Positions 11,602 through 22,406 of a DNA stretch of 64,000 nucleotides are shown here, in pieces. Position 1 is the first letter of the stretch. Each line of letters starts with the position of its first letter. Location: assembly GCA_021307315.1 (NCBI GenBank), contig JAJSPD010000010.1, forward strand, positions 124,001-188,000, written 5' to 3'. The DNA is from Bisporella sp. PMI_857. Its lineage: Eukaryota; Ascomycota; Leotiomycetes; Helotiales; Helotiaceae. Position numbers and translations under genes: made by a program. Under the pieces are notes generated by a model. It did not search any database, was not told where the DNA came from, and saw only the letters and a list, made by a program, of their open reading frames with translations.

Positions 11602-11943
11602 TGATAAAATCTATGCTCAGACTCTTTCCATGCTTTAATAAGACTCTTCAGATTTACCCAGTAAAATTGACATAATTATCGACGCCGGCGCAATACCAAT
11701 TAACTGTTTGGTTTTCGATGTCGCGTCAGGTGTGACCGCGCCTTTTGGTGGGGCAATGTCTACAGGGTAAGCTGACTGTGAATGGTCCCTAGAACTTTGA
11801 TGACGTCCGTGGGTCCGAGGTAGGAAAAGAAAGCTACTATGCGGCAGCATCCCACAATCCTACTTCAGCATACTACATTCCCAATGATTTCACGATAGCA
11901 GTACGACTCACCCTGCACCTCAGATTTTCTCTAGAAAGAGAGA
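11602..11943. promoter_or_regulatory. Divergent promoter region
   Basis: This 342-bp gap separates the starts of the 966-aa gene (-) and the OXLD1-like gene (+), so it must hold both promoters. I see no clear TATA box or other recognisable element. Confidence 0.4.
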
Positions 11944-12693
11944 ATGGAGACCAGATTCCTCTTCCGCACAGCCAATCGTCTCAAGCGACCTGCTTGCTTC
12001 CGAATGCTACATGCCTCTCCTGCCTCTCTTCACCAAGCAAATCCGTTGGGCGACTACTACACATCGATCCTTGAGTTCTCCTCTCCCAAAATATCCTCTA
12101 AGCCGCCTACTACCGCGCGCCCAAGCTCTGCGCCTTCGATATCCTTCTCCCCAGCCGCATCCAAGAACGATGACTCCGGCCCAAAAATAATTTTTTCCTC
12201 ACGACTTTCGTCACCTCTAGAACGGCGAGCAGAAATTGAAAGGAGGAGTAAGATTATAGCTGGGGTTTCGGTTCCGCCGCGGCCTGATGAGCCGGATAAT
12301 TGCTGTATGAGTGGGTGCGTGAATTGTGTGTGGGATGCGTATCGTGATGATCTGGAGGAATGGGCTGCTGCGAACAAGGCGGCGGAGGTGGCAATGCGGA
12401 AACAGGGCGGTAGAGAGGAGATTCAAACAAGAACGGGAGTGAAGCGGAGTCAAGGAAATGGAAGCGGGTTAATGACCGTAGAAACCAATTATAGAGCACA
12501 ACATACATTGACTAGTACGGATGACGATGGGGGAGGTAGTGAAGGGCTCTGGGGGGAGGCGCAAGTAGGAATGAGTGACGAACTCTTTGGAGGAATCCCA
12601 GTTGGGATAAGGGAGTTTATGAAGCAGGAGAAAAGATTGAAGGAGAAGCATGCTAGAGAGGACAAAGCCAAGGAAAATTCATTACATGAATGA
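11944..12693 (+). CDS. Oxidoreductase-like (OXLD1-type) domain mitochondrial protein
   Basis: Intronless frame of 249 aa. The N-terminus (METRFLFRTANRLKRPACF) is rich in Arg and hydroxylated residues with no acids after Glu2, as expected for a mitochondrial targeting sequence. Around residues 110-135 is the hallmark of the oxidoreductase-like N-terminal domain: PPRPDEPDNCCMSGCVNCVWDAY followed by DLEEW, with the CC-x2-S-x-C-x2-C cysteine cluster intact. The C-terminal half is low-complexity and ends in a Lys/Glu-rich helix. The biochemical function of this family is poorly known; the cysteine cluster could bind metal or be redox-active, which is inference. Domain call is confident, organelle likely. 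Confidence 0.82.
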   Translation: METRFLFRTANRLKRPACFRMLHASPASLHQANPLGDYYTSILEFSSPKISSKPPTTARPSSAPSISFSPAASKNDDSGPKIIFSSRLSSPLERRAEIERRSKIIAGVSVPPRPDEPDNCCMSGCVNCVWDAYRDDLEEWAAANKAAEVAMRKQGGREEIQTRTGVKRSQGNGSGLMTVETNYRAQHTLTSTDDDGGGSEGLWGEAQVGMSDELFGGIPVGIREFMKQEKRLKEKHAREDKAKENSLHE

Positions 12694-12941
12694 ACAGCTC
12701 CTTTGCCTGGGAGGGGCACATTTGTAGACGATGTATAGATGGAGCGGAGAATAGTAGACCCCCGGAGCATGATACCATAGGCAGCATATTGTTTATATAT
12801 GATACCATTGCATCGCTGCGAAATGTTGCAGCCAACGGCTTATGGAATGCCCTTTCATCTTGTAAATCCCAGCCATGTATGCTCCGAGCCGTTATTGTAC
12901 ACGCCTTCCATCTGAGTGTAGGATATTATTAGGTATGGTGC

Positions 12942-13410
12942 TTAGTCGACGTCAACCCCCTTGGTCCTCAGGTCTGCCCTGGCAAGCTCAATCTCCTTTA
13001 TGAGCTCCGCGTGTGCTTTAGGTACGTCGTTAAATGTGAAGACTCCCCACCCGAGTTTGAAAAGGAGATATGAACCGAAGGATACGAGGGCCCAGAATGG
13101 TAGCTGTAGGTGAAAGCGTTGTTAGCTAGATGTGAAGAATGGGACACTAATTGATCTTTGGCGAAAGGCAAAGTTGGATAATGATCTTTATAAAGACCGG
13201 CTAAATCATTCCTAAAACGGAGCATAACGTACAACTGGAATGATCTCTTCCGATACCAAAGCTGGCAGAGGAATAAGGTGAAGATATAGTGCGAGGTAAA
13301 GCTGTAGCTGTGTCAGTTCGCAGTATTGCAGGTACTTTATTAGTTCCAGGGGGGTCGCATACGGAGCTGACAAGAAGTCCAATTGACACGGTCTGCTGTG
13401 CCCTAGTCAT
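12942..13410 (-). CDS. DPM3: Dolichol-phosphate mannosyltransferase subunit 3
   Basis: Small ER membrane subunit that tethers and stabilises the catalytic Dpm1 of the enzyme making dolichol-phosphate-mannose for N-glycans, GPI anchors and O-mannosylation. Three exons: 13410-13363 (16 codons), 13301-13233 (23) and 13103-12942 (54 including stop), all phase 0, total 92 aa. It begins MTRAQQTVSIGLLVSS and continues LYLALYLHLIPLP, the first membrane span. LPFWALVSFGSYLLF is the second, then GWGVFTFNDVP and the C-terminal coiled-coil helix (AHAELIKEIELARADLRTKGVDVD) that binds Dpm1. Length and motif order match the family exactly. A longer unspliced ORF starting at the same ATG is an intron read-through. 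Confidence 0.93.
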
Positions 13411-14316
13411 CTTTGGGTTGCTTGAGAAGTAGCTGAGGGTTCGATACAGAATTGAGCTAGTGATGGTTTGGTAGACTGGTGATTAAGGAGCGTGGGTATG
13501 GACCGTAGTTTGGATGGCAATTGAGGACAGCTGGATGTTCGCGATTTTTCTCAAGACGCGACCTCTTTAACACGTGATGGGATGTTAGGTTGATGGACTC
13601 CTAATCTGTTTATCAAAAGGCAATGAAAATAAGAGTTTATTAGACTAGTAGAGTAGACTGAAACAGTACATCATAAAGCTCGTGGAATTTTTGTTGATAC
13701 GTATTGAGCATGTGGTTATGGTCAGCCAACACGACCTATCGGCCGCGACATTCAGAGGTTGCATTGCGGGTTATAGCATTATATCATAGTTCACTGTGAG
13801 AACGAAACTGACAAATGTAATATTGTAGACTATAGTAACTACCAAATACATTCTTCTTCAAGTCCCAGGCACGCTGAGACGTTAATGAAAAATGGTTTGT
13901 CTTGAAGACAAGAATGCAATCAAAAATTCCCCCGATGAAGACCCCGAAGGATATTCAACAGTTCTCGACGCCCCGATGTGCAATGGAGGTCTCGTACTGC
14001 CAGCCTGTAATTCATGAGCTACAGAACTGTCAAGAAGGTAAGTATGAAGAAGAAAGGAAACGAGAATCAGGGGAGAGGAGCTGCAAATTTATAGCCCAGC
14101 GCTGGGTGCCTGAGGCATTACACCGGCTAACCACTTTCTGTATTATCACGTGTAAACTTCTTCAAGAAAATAACCCTTGCTGCCTTAATGCCTGAATTTC
14201 TCCCACTACCATACGGCACTAAGCGAGGCACACTGCAATTTTTGAAATATTTGAGATCTTCGTTGACGACTTCAATATCACGACGACGCCAAACGACCTG
14301 ATCGCATACGACCAAA
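13411..14316. promoter_or_regulatory. Divergent intergenic region between DPM3 and eL13
   Basis: About 0.9 kb with both promoters. The ORF at 13902-14195 has no recognisable product and lies where the eL13 promoter should be. Nothing else is seen. Confidence 0.4.
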
Positions 14317-15108
14317 ATGGCGATCAAGCACAACCAACAGATCCCCCACAACCGTATGTTGCAGTATTGATGCTGCCAGACGAAAAAAGGATGCTAATTG
14401 AAGGCAGACTTCCGCAAGGATTGGCAACGACGAGTCCGCGTCCACTTCGACCAGGTAAATAGCAGAGAGGTCACAGAAGGAGAGGAATCTAACAGATAAT
14501 AGCCCGGCCGAAAGCTCAGACGTCGCAATGCCCGTCTTTCAAAGGCAGCAGCCGTTGCACCACGACCAGTTGACAAGTTGAGACCTGTTGTCAGATGCCC
14601 AACCATCAAATACAACCGCCGTGTTCGTGCTGGACGTGGTTTCACTCTCGCTGAGTTGAAGGTATGGAATTTCTAGATTGGCGAATGGATAAGTTTCTCA
14701 TAGCATATACAGGAAGCTGGAATCCCACGCAAACTTGCACCAACGATCGGTATCTCAGTTGATCCCCGCCGCCAGAACCTCTCCGTCGAATCCCTTTCCG
14801 TCAACGTTGCCCGCCTAAAGGAGTACAAGGCTCGCCTCATTCTCTTCCCACGCAAGGCTGGCCAACACAAGAAGGGTGATGCTACCAAGGAGGAGGTCAA
14901 GGATGTCAAGAGCCTTTCCAGTATCAAGCGCGGTCTACCTATCGTTCACGCTGACGGTGGTTTCACTGAAGTCAAGCAGTTGCCAAAGGCTGTTGAGGGT
15001 GGTGCGTACAGAAAGCTGAGAGATTCGAGAGCAGACGCAAAGCACTTGGGCGCACGCGAGAAGAGAGCGAAGGACAAGGCCGATGAGGCAGCCGCTGCTA
15101 AGAAATAA
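14317..15108 (+). CDS. RPL13: 60S ribosomal protein eL13
   Basis: Large-subunit ribosomal protein. Four exons: 14317-14353, 14408-14454, 14503-14661 and 14713-15108; 639 nt, 212 aa. The protein begins [32 protein letters not shown], and the conserved RRVRVHFDQ | [11 protein letters not shown] sequence spans an intron junction. It continues with [23 protein letters not shown], then [18 protein letters not shown]. The C-terminus is Lys/Ala-rich and ends AKK. All four exons are required for the conserved N-terminus and all joins keep the frame. Introns are 47-54 nt. Codon use is strongly biased to C-ending codons, as expected for a highly expressed gene. Confidence 0.96.
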
Positions 15109-15300
15109 ATGGCATGATTTCTGGGTTCTTTGTTTCTCTGCAGGATGGGTGAGGGTCACAATGGCAAAACGCTAGGTTGTACTTTCATGAATGCAGGGCT
15201 TGCGCATCAAATGGAGTAGCAGTGTCTTTCATCTCTGGTTCTTTGCAAGTGTGACGTGTTTATTCCTCGGGAGTTGGATCAATTCAACATTATGCGATTT

Positions 15301-15516
15301 TCATCCAAATAGACCAGCCTCGAAGAAGCCAGGCTCTATGGAATCTAGAGATTCTTCGATTTGAATAAGCTTGGCCCTCCTGGTTTCAGATTCCCAATAA
15401 TGCCTGCTGACTAGAAAACACAGAAGAATGAATATCATAGCCATTGCACTATATACTTTGTCAAAGTGACGACGTGAATACATTCTAGATTCATTGGTCT
15501 TATTGTTCTTGCCCAT
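15301..15516 (-). CDS. Possible 71-aa single-span membrane protein
   Basis: An ATG-initiated frame of 71 aa with a basic N-terminus (RRHFDK), one clear hydrophobic segment (YSAMAMIFILLCFLVS) and an acidic tail. It lies 190 bp downstream of eL13 on the opposite strand. The composition is plausible for a tail- or signal-anchored micro-protein, but nothing else supports it, so it may be chance. Confidence 0.25.
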   Translation of the reverse strand: MGKNNKTNESRMYSRRHFDKVYSAMAMIFILLCFLVSRHYWESETRRAKLIQIEESLDSIEPGFFEAGLFG

Positions 15517-16426
15517 TTGAGTTTAAACATCGGCCAAAATAACGTGTATCAGGCTCAGGAAATGAACTGAACCACTCACTTAAAGCTACGCCTTGCCTAC
15601 TCAGGTATGTAAAAGGGAAAGACTAACATAGAGAGGTTTTAAGCGCGACATATATTATCGGACAGGTTCTGGTCAAAGATACACCGACTTCACTTCCTTA
15701 TATTCAGCCAAGGATGGCGGCTTAGTCAACAGGTCGTACTCTTGTTGGAGCATATACCTGGATCATACTCTCTCCGCAACACCGGATTCGGGATGCTTAG
15801 AAAGGAAGCAAGAATGGTAAGCCGGAAAATCGAGACCCGAAAGCTATCAATCGGCCCGAGTTTTTACTGCCTGAAAACCGTTGAGGCCATCCCGACGAGG
15901 CCTCTCAACAACAAAAGTGAGCAAGCGCACACCTTGTTGGCAGCTAAGCGATATCTTAGTAATCCCCCCTTTTCAAGATGCCGAGGCTCGTGATGATATG
16001 ACGATGAGGCGATTCTCTAGCCTGGCCTCATGATGCTGCTGGAATGCCTGGGAGGTCATTCTTGCTTAATTGGGACATCTATCACTCACCAACAGTCAGC
16101 CTCGGCTCAGGATCACAGCATGCACACCTTGATGGCATCATATCGAGTCACCAGAGAGCGTGATGGAGTGAATGATATTTGAAGGGATGGGTTTATGGTC
16201 ACCTGGCTAGGCAGCTTTCTGGGCATATATAAATGTATTATCCCTCCCCAATCAGAGCCTAGATCTTCTCATAAACACTACATTATATAACGCTACACTA
16301 CGTGCTACAAACAACGCCTCGGCTGATAGACAATAAGACAATACTTCCACATCAAGCCCATACTACCAGACACTGTTTCAATCTTCCTTCAGCCCTCCTT
16401 CACAAGAACAGAAATACCAAGATACC
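15517..16426. promoter_or_regulatory. Intergenic region with TATA-type promoter and long leader
   Basis: A TATA-like ATATATAAA sequence lies at about 16225-16233, about 200 bp before the ATG of the next gene. It is followed by an A/C-rich leader typical of fungal 5' untranslated regions. No other gene is seen. Confidence 0.4.
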
Positions 16427-16708
16427 ATGCCTTCACGCCCATCCATCACCTCCTCCAAGGAGCAGGGACTCACGCAGGCCACCAACGAGAATCAAGTACC
16501 AGCTCCTCGCCCATCCACCGGTCTTCTTGGACGTCTCTTCCAACGAGAATTCTCTCCCTCCACCACCCCTGATGACAAAGGCAAGCCCAAGGGAAGCGGA
16601 CTTGACCACTGCCCTCGTTGCAAGGCTCCAGACTTCCAGGGACAATGCTTCCGCTGCTGGTTTGGAATGGGAATCGGTCTCAATAGGCTCCGCAAACCCG
16701 GTATCTGA
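16427..16708 (+). CDS. Hypothetical 93-aa protein with a CPRC...CFRC motif
   Basis: Intronless frame of 93 aa preceded by a TATA-like element and an A/C-rich leader with ACCATG context. Residues 1-58 are Ser/Pro/Lys-rich and disordered. Residues 60-82 carry DHCPRCKAPDFQGQCFRCWFG, two CxxC pairs 10 residues apart that could form a small zinc ribbon (inference). The C-terminus is short and basic. No signal peptide. I do not recognise the family, but the context and the Cys pairs make it a likely real gene, possibly an abundantly transcribed small protein. Confidence 0.55.
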   Translation: MPSRPSITSSKEQGLTQATNENQVPAPRPSTGLLGRLFQREFSPSTTPDDKGKPKGSGLDHCPRCKAPDFQGQCFRCWFGMGIGLNRLRKPGI

Positions 16709-17751
16709 TGCCTGCCTAGTCCTCCAACCAGGTCTTTAACTTTTTCCTCTCTTCTCTTGCTGCCACCTTTCATCTTGCAAGCTTCCATGCTAGTGATTCA
16801 TGCGGCATAGGCCAGCTATGAGACGCATTGCTTGCATATCCGGGCATACATATAGATCTCTACGTGAGAAAATCAAGCTACTCTACTCTCTGCACTCATG
16901 GTATGTCATCGCCAATCGCCACTCACAGGTATTGCTGACCTTGCTTGTTTTAAGCGTATCACTTAACTCGATCGCCAACCCTGGAATGGTTGAGATGAAG
17001 CGCGTAATCCTGGCGCATTCATCCTAGACAGTTATCCGGTAAGCTGATACACATATCTCAATCCCCAGCAACAAGACTGCAGTCTTTCCATTGAACCACA
17101 GCTAACCGCATCTCAGGAAACTGATGGACGATGGGACGCTAGTGGCCCTCTGGCTTGCAGCTTCGATTTCAATATAGAATAGCTGCCTAAATGCATATGT
17201 CGTCCATGCATTCAAGTGTCTTCAATGAGTTCATTCAAACTTTGCACATACTTTTCGCATTATTGACCACAAACTTGATATGACGTTCCACAAACTTATC
17301 TCATCCCTAAACAAAAGCATATAATTCACCGTCTTCAATATGAATTCTTTATGTTTGTTGTCTTTCCAATATCCATCGCGGCATATCTTACCTACAACTT
17401 CATTCAATCTTGTCACAGCCCATCCTCTTTCATATGCGGAAGAAAGATAGTTTCGTCCATGGTTCGCAACTTCAGGCTTAGTTCAGATCCAAAGTTTACA
17501 TTATTCCTAAGCGAGGGGTAAATTCAGGGGCGCGGCCGCAAGCGAGGATTTGTCTTGGCTTTGACTTTCTCACAACATCTCCAAACAATTATCGCTATAA
17601 ATCTGAATGACGTTCGACATTTGTTCACATAATGATTTGTTTGTGAATTGAGCTTGTGCTTTTTGATAAGCACTCTGAGATGCATCTGAACAACCCAGCC
17701 TATGCTGACTTACATAATCGCTTCGTTATGTGACAAATCTGCTACCCAATA
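16709..17751. other. Intergenic stretch, no gene seen
   Basis: About 1 kb of AT-rich sequence; it contains a NotI-like GCGGCCGC near 17532 but no supported gene or repeat. Confidence 0.5.
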
Positions 17752-18457
17752 TCATGCCTCGACCTTAATATATCGAATTTCCCTCTCCATCCTGCCTCTG
17801 ACAACTTCATAGCAAGCTCTCCAAATCTTGCCAATAAACCCCAGTCTTCTTGCCGCAGCTCGAGGACCAGGAGGCGTTACAATATGGGCAGTACTCTGCC
17901 TCTCAAGACGTCGCGGAAGACATGCCCGCTGAGCGCGCCCAACCCCGACCATCCCTCAAGTAAATGCACGCTGCTTGCTTCTAGGTTCGGGATTGCCGGG
18001 CGTGCGGTAACAACAGCCGGTCCCTTATACGGCAACACGACCATAAACTCATCTCCCTGCCTCCACCCCTCTCATCCGCCTTCCGCTCCCTAACCATCCA
18101 CAACCGGTTCTCAAACTCCTGTTTGCCCATACACCCTGGGATATCTTCTGTCCCTGGAGTGTAGGGTCCGACTCCCCTATATGGGTAGCGAGCCACAGAA
18201 GGAGCTGGCCTGGAGTTGTAAGATGGGAGGGCGGTAGGAGCAGAAGCTGAGCCAAGGAGGGCTTGCATACGGAGATGGCTACCGCCATCAGCGCCCCTCG
18301 ATGATCTTGTACGCAGTGTAGGCGTGGCCGGCAAAGGCATTTGCGCGAGCGAGGTCGGAGCGGGAGAGCGCGATGTCGATGGCTGATTCCCAGGTTTGCG
18401 GGACGCGGAAATCGTGCATGTTTCGCTCTTCAAAGAGCCTATTCCCATCAGCTCCAT
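17752..18457 (-). pseudogene. Frameshifted gene relic, possibly SET/MYND-type TPR segment
   Basis: Protein-like sequence runs along the minus strand but jumps frame. At about 18450-18290 one frame reads LFEERNMHDFRVPQTWESAI, then ALSRSDLARANAFAGHAYTA and KIIEG. This resembles the helical repeat seen downstream of the SET domain in fungal SET/MYND proteins (tentative). It hits a stop at a GGGG run near 18298. The continuation (GGSHLRMQALLGS...PGTEDIPGC) lies in the next frame, a third frame follows near 18040 (GDEFMVVLPYKGPAVV), and the end (VTPPGPRAAARRLGFIG...EREIRYIKVEA) stops near 17752. No GT-AG pair repairs the first shift. The likely reading is a decaying gene or several sequencing indels; real splicing of a highly diverged gene is possible. 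Confidence 0.4.
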
Positions 18458-19114
18458 GCCATATGGATGATGAGGATCGAGAGATAGGTTATAGAGGGCA
18501 GATTATGGGAACGGAGATCGGTGGCCTGCTATAGTTCGTGTAGCGATAAAGCTGAGGCCTTTCTGGGGGATGATGGCGGTGACGGCGCGGCCATGCTGAT
18601 TATATCGGCTCGTGAGGCTTTTGAGGACTTGTGGTATCTTCCTTCGAGGCGTGGACGATTTGTAGGTATTGCTTTGGTCGTATTTGATTTCAAGAAGATT
18701 GACTGTAGGTTGAAATTTCGTGCTTGTTGGATCAAGGACTGGGTTGAATATCAGATGAAGCTGTAAACAGAGCAGTGAACTGAATGCGTAGAAGGGCTTG
18801 GAACCAGTGCTTTATTCTTTGAAGTCAATGCAACAAATGCGAAATGGCTGCAGAACTTCCAGTACTTTACGCAGCAGGTGAATCCAAATCTTTAGAACAC
18901 GCAGCACATTCATAAGTGGAGCACGCGAAGACATCAGACTGAATACTTTTTATTAGCGCTTGCAAGTAAAAGAAGAGTTACGCCTCCCAAGCTTTCCACT
19001 CCAATCAGCCCAATTTCCTGTATTTTCCGTAGCATTTCGATTCATTATTCATTACCAAGGAAATAACCCATCAAGTCATATACCTTTATCCCATGTTCAT
19101 GTGAGCTTGGAGCA
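18458..19114. other. Intergenic stretch, no gene seen
   Basis: An 82-codon plus-strand frame (18521-18766) lacks a good start and is not recognised. This region is upstream of the relic and downstream of the coiled-coil gene. Confidence 0.45.
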
Positions 19115-20282
19115 CTATCGTACAACTCCAGAGCTCCTTGCACTTTCGCCTACTCGGACGACTTCATCCTCTTCCTTATCCCTCTCCCTGCCTCGACCAA
19201 CTCCAGGGCCACTTTCTCTGATGCCCACGCTAGCCGTTGTGCTGACGCTCTCGCTTCGAGTCCGGCTAGCATCACTCTGTCTTCTGGCCCTCAAGGTTCT
19301 CTCTAACTCCCGGATTCTTCTCTTCAACGCCTCATTCTCTCGCTTGACAGTCTCTAGTTCATGTCTATGAAAGGCAGTCTCTTCATACCTTCCCGTAGTC
19401 TGCACGCTCGTCACAGAGTCACTCCTGAGAATGTCCCCTCTTTCATGTTGTCCACCTGAGGGCTCACGGTGTGGTAGCGGACGCTGGTGGTAGAAGTGCG
19501 AAAAGTGGTCAGGCTGATAGCTTGACTGAGCCGAGCTAATGGCTGGGCTGCTCGCTCCGCTTCGTCTAGCGTCTGTGGACGAGTTTTGCCTGCTCATTGA
19601 CTGAGATTGTGGGATCGAGTCGTGGCGGGGAAGATTGCCGCGTGAACGGTCTGGTACAACACCCGAAGCTATACTGCTTGTCATGCCACCGACTATACCT
19701 AGGCTCCCTGCTGTGGCGGAACGCTGACTGGTGCTGGATGAGGATCGATGATGCCTGCGCTGAGATGGCGTAGGATGAGAAGGTCCAGAGAGGAGGTGAT
19801 TGGCGTTATTATCGGTAGGATCTGGTAGACCAGCAGATGTAGAAGAGGTGTTTGACACTACGGATGCATTTTGAGCCGCTCTCAGCATCGATAGCTCTCG
19901 AGTCAATCGATTGACCTATTGATGTTACACAGAGTTGAATTGTTGAATTCATGGGACTTACCACTGCTTCTTGTTCCTTCTCCAATTGTAAATGCAAATC
20001 TGCAGCAGTGAGGGGGCGTGGATGTCTTAATGGTCCGGGTCCTGTGCCTACGCCTGTATTGTCTCCTATCGGTACAGTCGAGGGAATGCCAGGAGAGGCG
20101 GCAGGAGAAGCATGATTGATAGCTGCTTGATTCGAAGGGAGAATGTTCAATGAGGGGGACGTCGGGGGTATCGTAGCAGGGGGGGCCATTTGTGTGGAAG
20201 TTCGTCTCGACGCATTCCTGCTAGTAGAAGGTCGAGGAGAAGTAGGAGTTAAAGGTGAGAGAGAGTTGAGGTCTGGTGCCAT
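19115..20282 (-). CDS. Conserved fungal coiled-coil, Ser-rich protein
   Basis: Two exons, 20282-19962 and 19915-19115, join in phase 0 over a 46-nt GTAAGT...TAG intron, giving 373 aa. Residues 1-85 are Pro/Ser/Thr-rich. The junction region TAADLHLQLEKEQEAV | VNRLTREL forms a coiled coil that spans the intron, good evidence for this join. A long Ser/Arg-rich disordered segment follows, then a second coiled coil at about 300-335 (HELETVKRENEALKRRIREL). An acidic/basic tail ends in SARSSGVVR. The N-terminal coiled coil looks like a conserved block of an uncharacterised Pezizomycotina family; function unknown. Confidence 0.75.
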
Positions 20283-20842
20283 GGTTGCCTATGGACCTTG
20301 GACTGGAATTGCAAGATGATGTGGTCTACTTATTATAGCATTGAGGTAATGGCATTGAATGTATCAAATCAAAGAGAAACACCAATGATTTATATGATTT
20401 GCCTGCGCATATAAGAAAGGTTGCTTTGCATTAACAAAGACATGCAACCAATTTCGGGGTCGGCCAACGAGCTCAATGATAGGCTGCATCACGTGTAAAA
20501 AGGGACAAGGGGAGAAAGGATCCACTTTGGCCTTTCAGCCTTGTTGATCATCGATTAACATATGACGTAGACCTTTAGAGGGGCTCTTCGAGCAGGTTAA
20601 AAGTACGAAAGATGGAGGTAGAATCTTCTACTTTTCAATTTCCATCATCAAATCCCTAAATTTGTATCAGAATTTCATCAAAGGTTAGTTCTCTGTCAGG
20701 AATGCGTCAAAAAGCTCTTGTGATGAGCCATTCCGGCTGTTCCAAGCTCTGATGCCCCTCTATTTTGCCCCTCCATCGCAGACTTCTCTTTAGATTATTG
20801 TACTGATACGAATTGGTAGATATCCATCGAATTGTAGTCAAA
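20283..20842. promoter_or_regulatory. Divergent promoter region
   Basis: About 560 bp between two divergent gene starts. No clear element is visible. A GGTTAGTT near 20680 could be the donor of a 5'-UTR intron of the following gene, ending at a TAG just before 20820; this is speculative. Confidence 0.35.
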
Positions 20843-21119
20843 ATGTCAGCTCCAGGTCGTCAATCTCCCAAGCCCGAGGATCAATCCAGTGCCCAAGGCA
20901 AGGATCCTATTGCTGGTGGACATGGTGTCAATGAGGACTCCCAGTCCAAGAAAAACAGCAGCAACACACTCGAGGTACATTCACTAGTTATTCTTCATTA
21001 ATATCGACTGATTGATATAACAGGGGCTTTCATCCAACCCAAAGGGTCCATTAGATGATCATGTTGCGGACACGGCGAAGAAGACAGTTGGAAATAACAA
21101 GGGTGATGTGAAATTTTAG
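20843..21119 (+). CDS. 75-aa disordered conserved protein
   Basis: Two exons, 20843-20974 (44 codons) and 21024-21119 (31 codons plus stop), joined in phase 0 over a 49-nt GTACAT...CAG intron. The protein is hydrophilic throughout (MSAPGRQSPKPEDQSS..., GLSSNPKGPLDDHV, ...DVKF) with no hydrophobic core, Cys or signal sequence. The NPKGPL...DHV block looks like a short conserved motif, which I remember only loosely from small fungal proteins. The start context (AAAATGTC) is good. Function unknown. Confidence 0.6.
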
Positions 21120-21457
21120 AAAAGACAGTGGATGAATGAAACGGACATATGCTATAATAGTTAGAAGTGGGCATTAGGTAAACTAGGAAAATTATATGGT
21201 TACTGGTCGGCAAATAATTACCTGTAATTGTAATACTAATTTCAATGTCTGGACTGTATTATACGGTCACCGGAAGCACTAACGCTATCCTGATTCACTC
21301 GTACTAATTCACTATGGCGCAAGAGCTTCTTGTTCAAAAGAGGATATTTATAATGCTCAAAATCATTGATTTGGTATCTCAGAATACTGTCCTCCGCGAC
21401 ATTCATGCAAACTCAGCAAATCGTGGACAATCAACCAGAGACGAAACTTTCGTTATC

Positions 21458-22406
21458 TTATGCAAGAGTGGTCTTCTCACTAGCTGGCTTCGGAGGATCA
21501 ACCTTGGTCGACCCAATCGTGGCAGCAGGGTCTACGGTGGTAGCAGGAGCTGTAGCGTTTGACTTCTCACCACTTTCACCCTTGTGAGCAGCCTCCTGCT
21601 TCTTGAGGTCCGCCAAACGACGAGCTTCAGCGTGGATGTCTTGGACCTGGAAATCGTGTTAGACATATAAAACCGGGAAACTAAATCTTCTTGTCCATAC
21701 CTGCTTAGATGTTTGTGTGTAGAAGTTGACGAACTTTTGTCCAGTTGGTGTACCCGCAGCTTTCTCGTAGTATGATGTCAAGCTGGAAAAGAAAGAATTG
21801 ACTTTAGGAGTGACTGCATAGGTTTGATCAACCTAAAACTTGTCAGTCTCTCAATTATGTATAGTTGTGGGGGTAATGCTTACCGCCTTAGCCTTGCTGG
21901 TAGCCTTGGTCTTCTCATCTAGGGTCTGCAAAGTAGAGAGGAAGCGGGTAGAAACACCGTGCTTTTGGTCGAGATCAATGGCGCGTTGAGTAGCCTGATC
22001 ACCAATCACATATCCATGCGCAAGATACTCAGCAATGATTCTACTTCTTGGCTTCTCCTCCTGGGTGATCTCGTCACTGTCGCGCTCTGCGTTGGTGGTA
22101 TAATGGCTTCCGTCATCTTCGTTAGATCCAGTGTCACTCCTGACTTGGACTTGAGTAGCACCGAGTTGTGTGTTGTCGAGCAAAAGTGCGGTCTTTGCGG
22201 CAGTCTCCTTCTCGAATGTGACGGTTGCGCTTTGTGTTTCGCCGGAAGGAGTGATCTCAACGGAAGAAATTTTTCCGCTGGAGATGTGTTAGACTTGTCG
22301 CAGGTATGATACTAAATGGTACTCACCAGAAGGAGAAGAAGTCCTTGACTTCTTTCTCGCTGGTCTGCTTGCTGATGTTCTTGACATGAACGGTACTGGC
22401 AGACAT
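21458..22406 (-). CDS. vip1: RRM RNA-binding protein, Vip1-like
   Basis: Four exons: 22406-22327, 22277-21884, 21832-21701 and 21646-21458; 795 nt, 264 aa. The first junction splits a Cys codon inside the RRM. The N-terminal RRM (residues 1-75) reads STVHVKNISKQTSEKEVKDFF, then FCGKISSVEI and SATVTFEKETAAKTALLLDN. The FCGKISS context at RNP2/RNP1 matches the fungal Vip1 family. The middle is acidic and ends in a helical block (SRIIAEYLAHGYVIGDQA). The C-terminal part has an amphipathic helical segment (VNSFFSSLTSYYEKAAGTPTG) and a Lys/Ala-rich disordered tail. RNA binding is inferred from the RRM; the biological role is not established here. Confidence 0.85.

Noticed and set aside
13201..13410. 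69-aa ORF starting at the DPM3 ATG
   Set aside because: It reads through the first intron; splicing gives the conserved 92-aa Dpm3.
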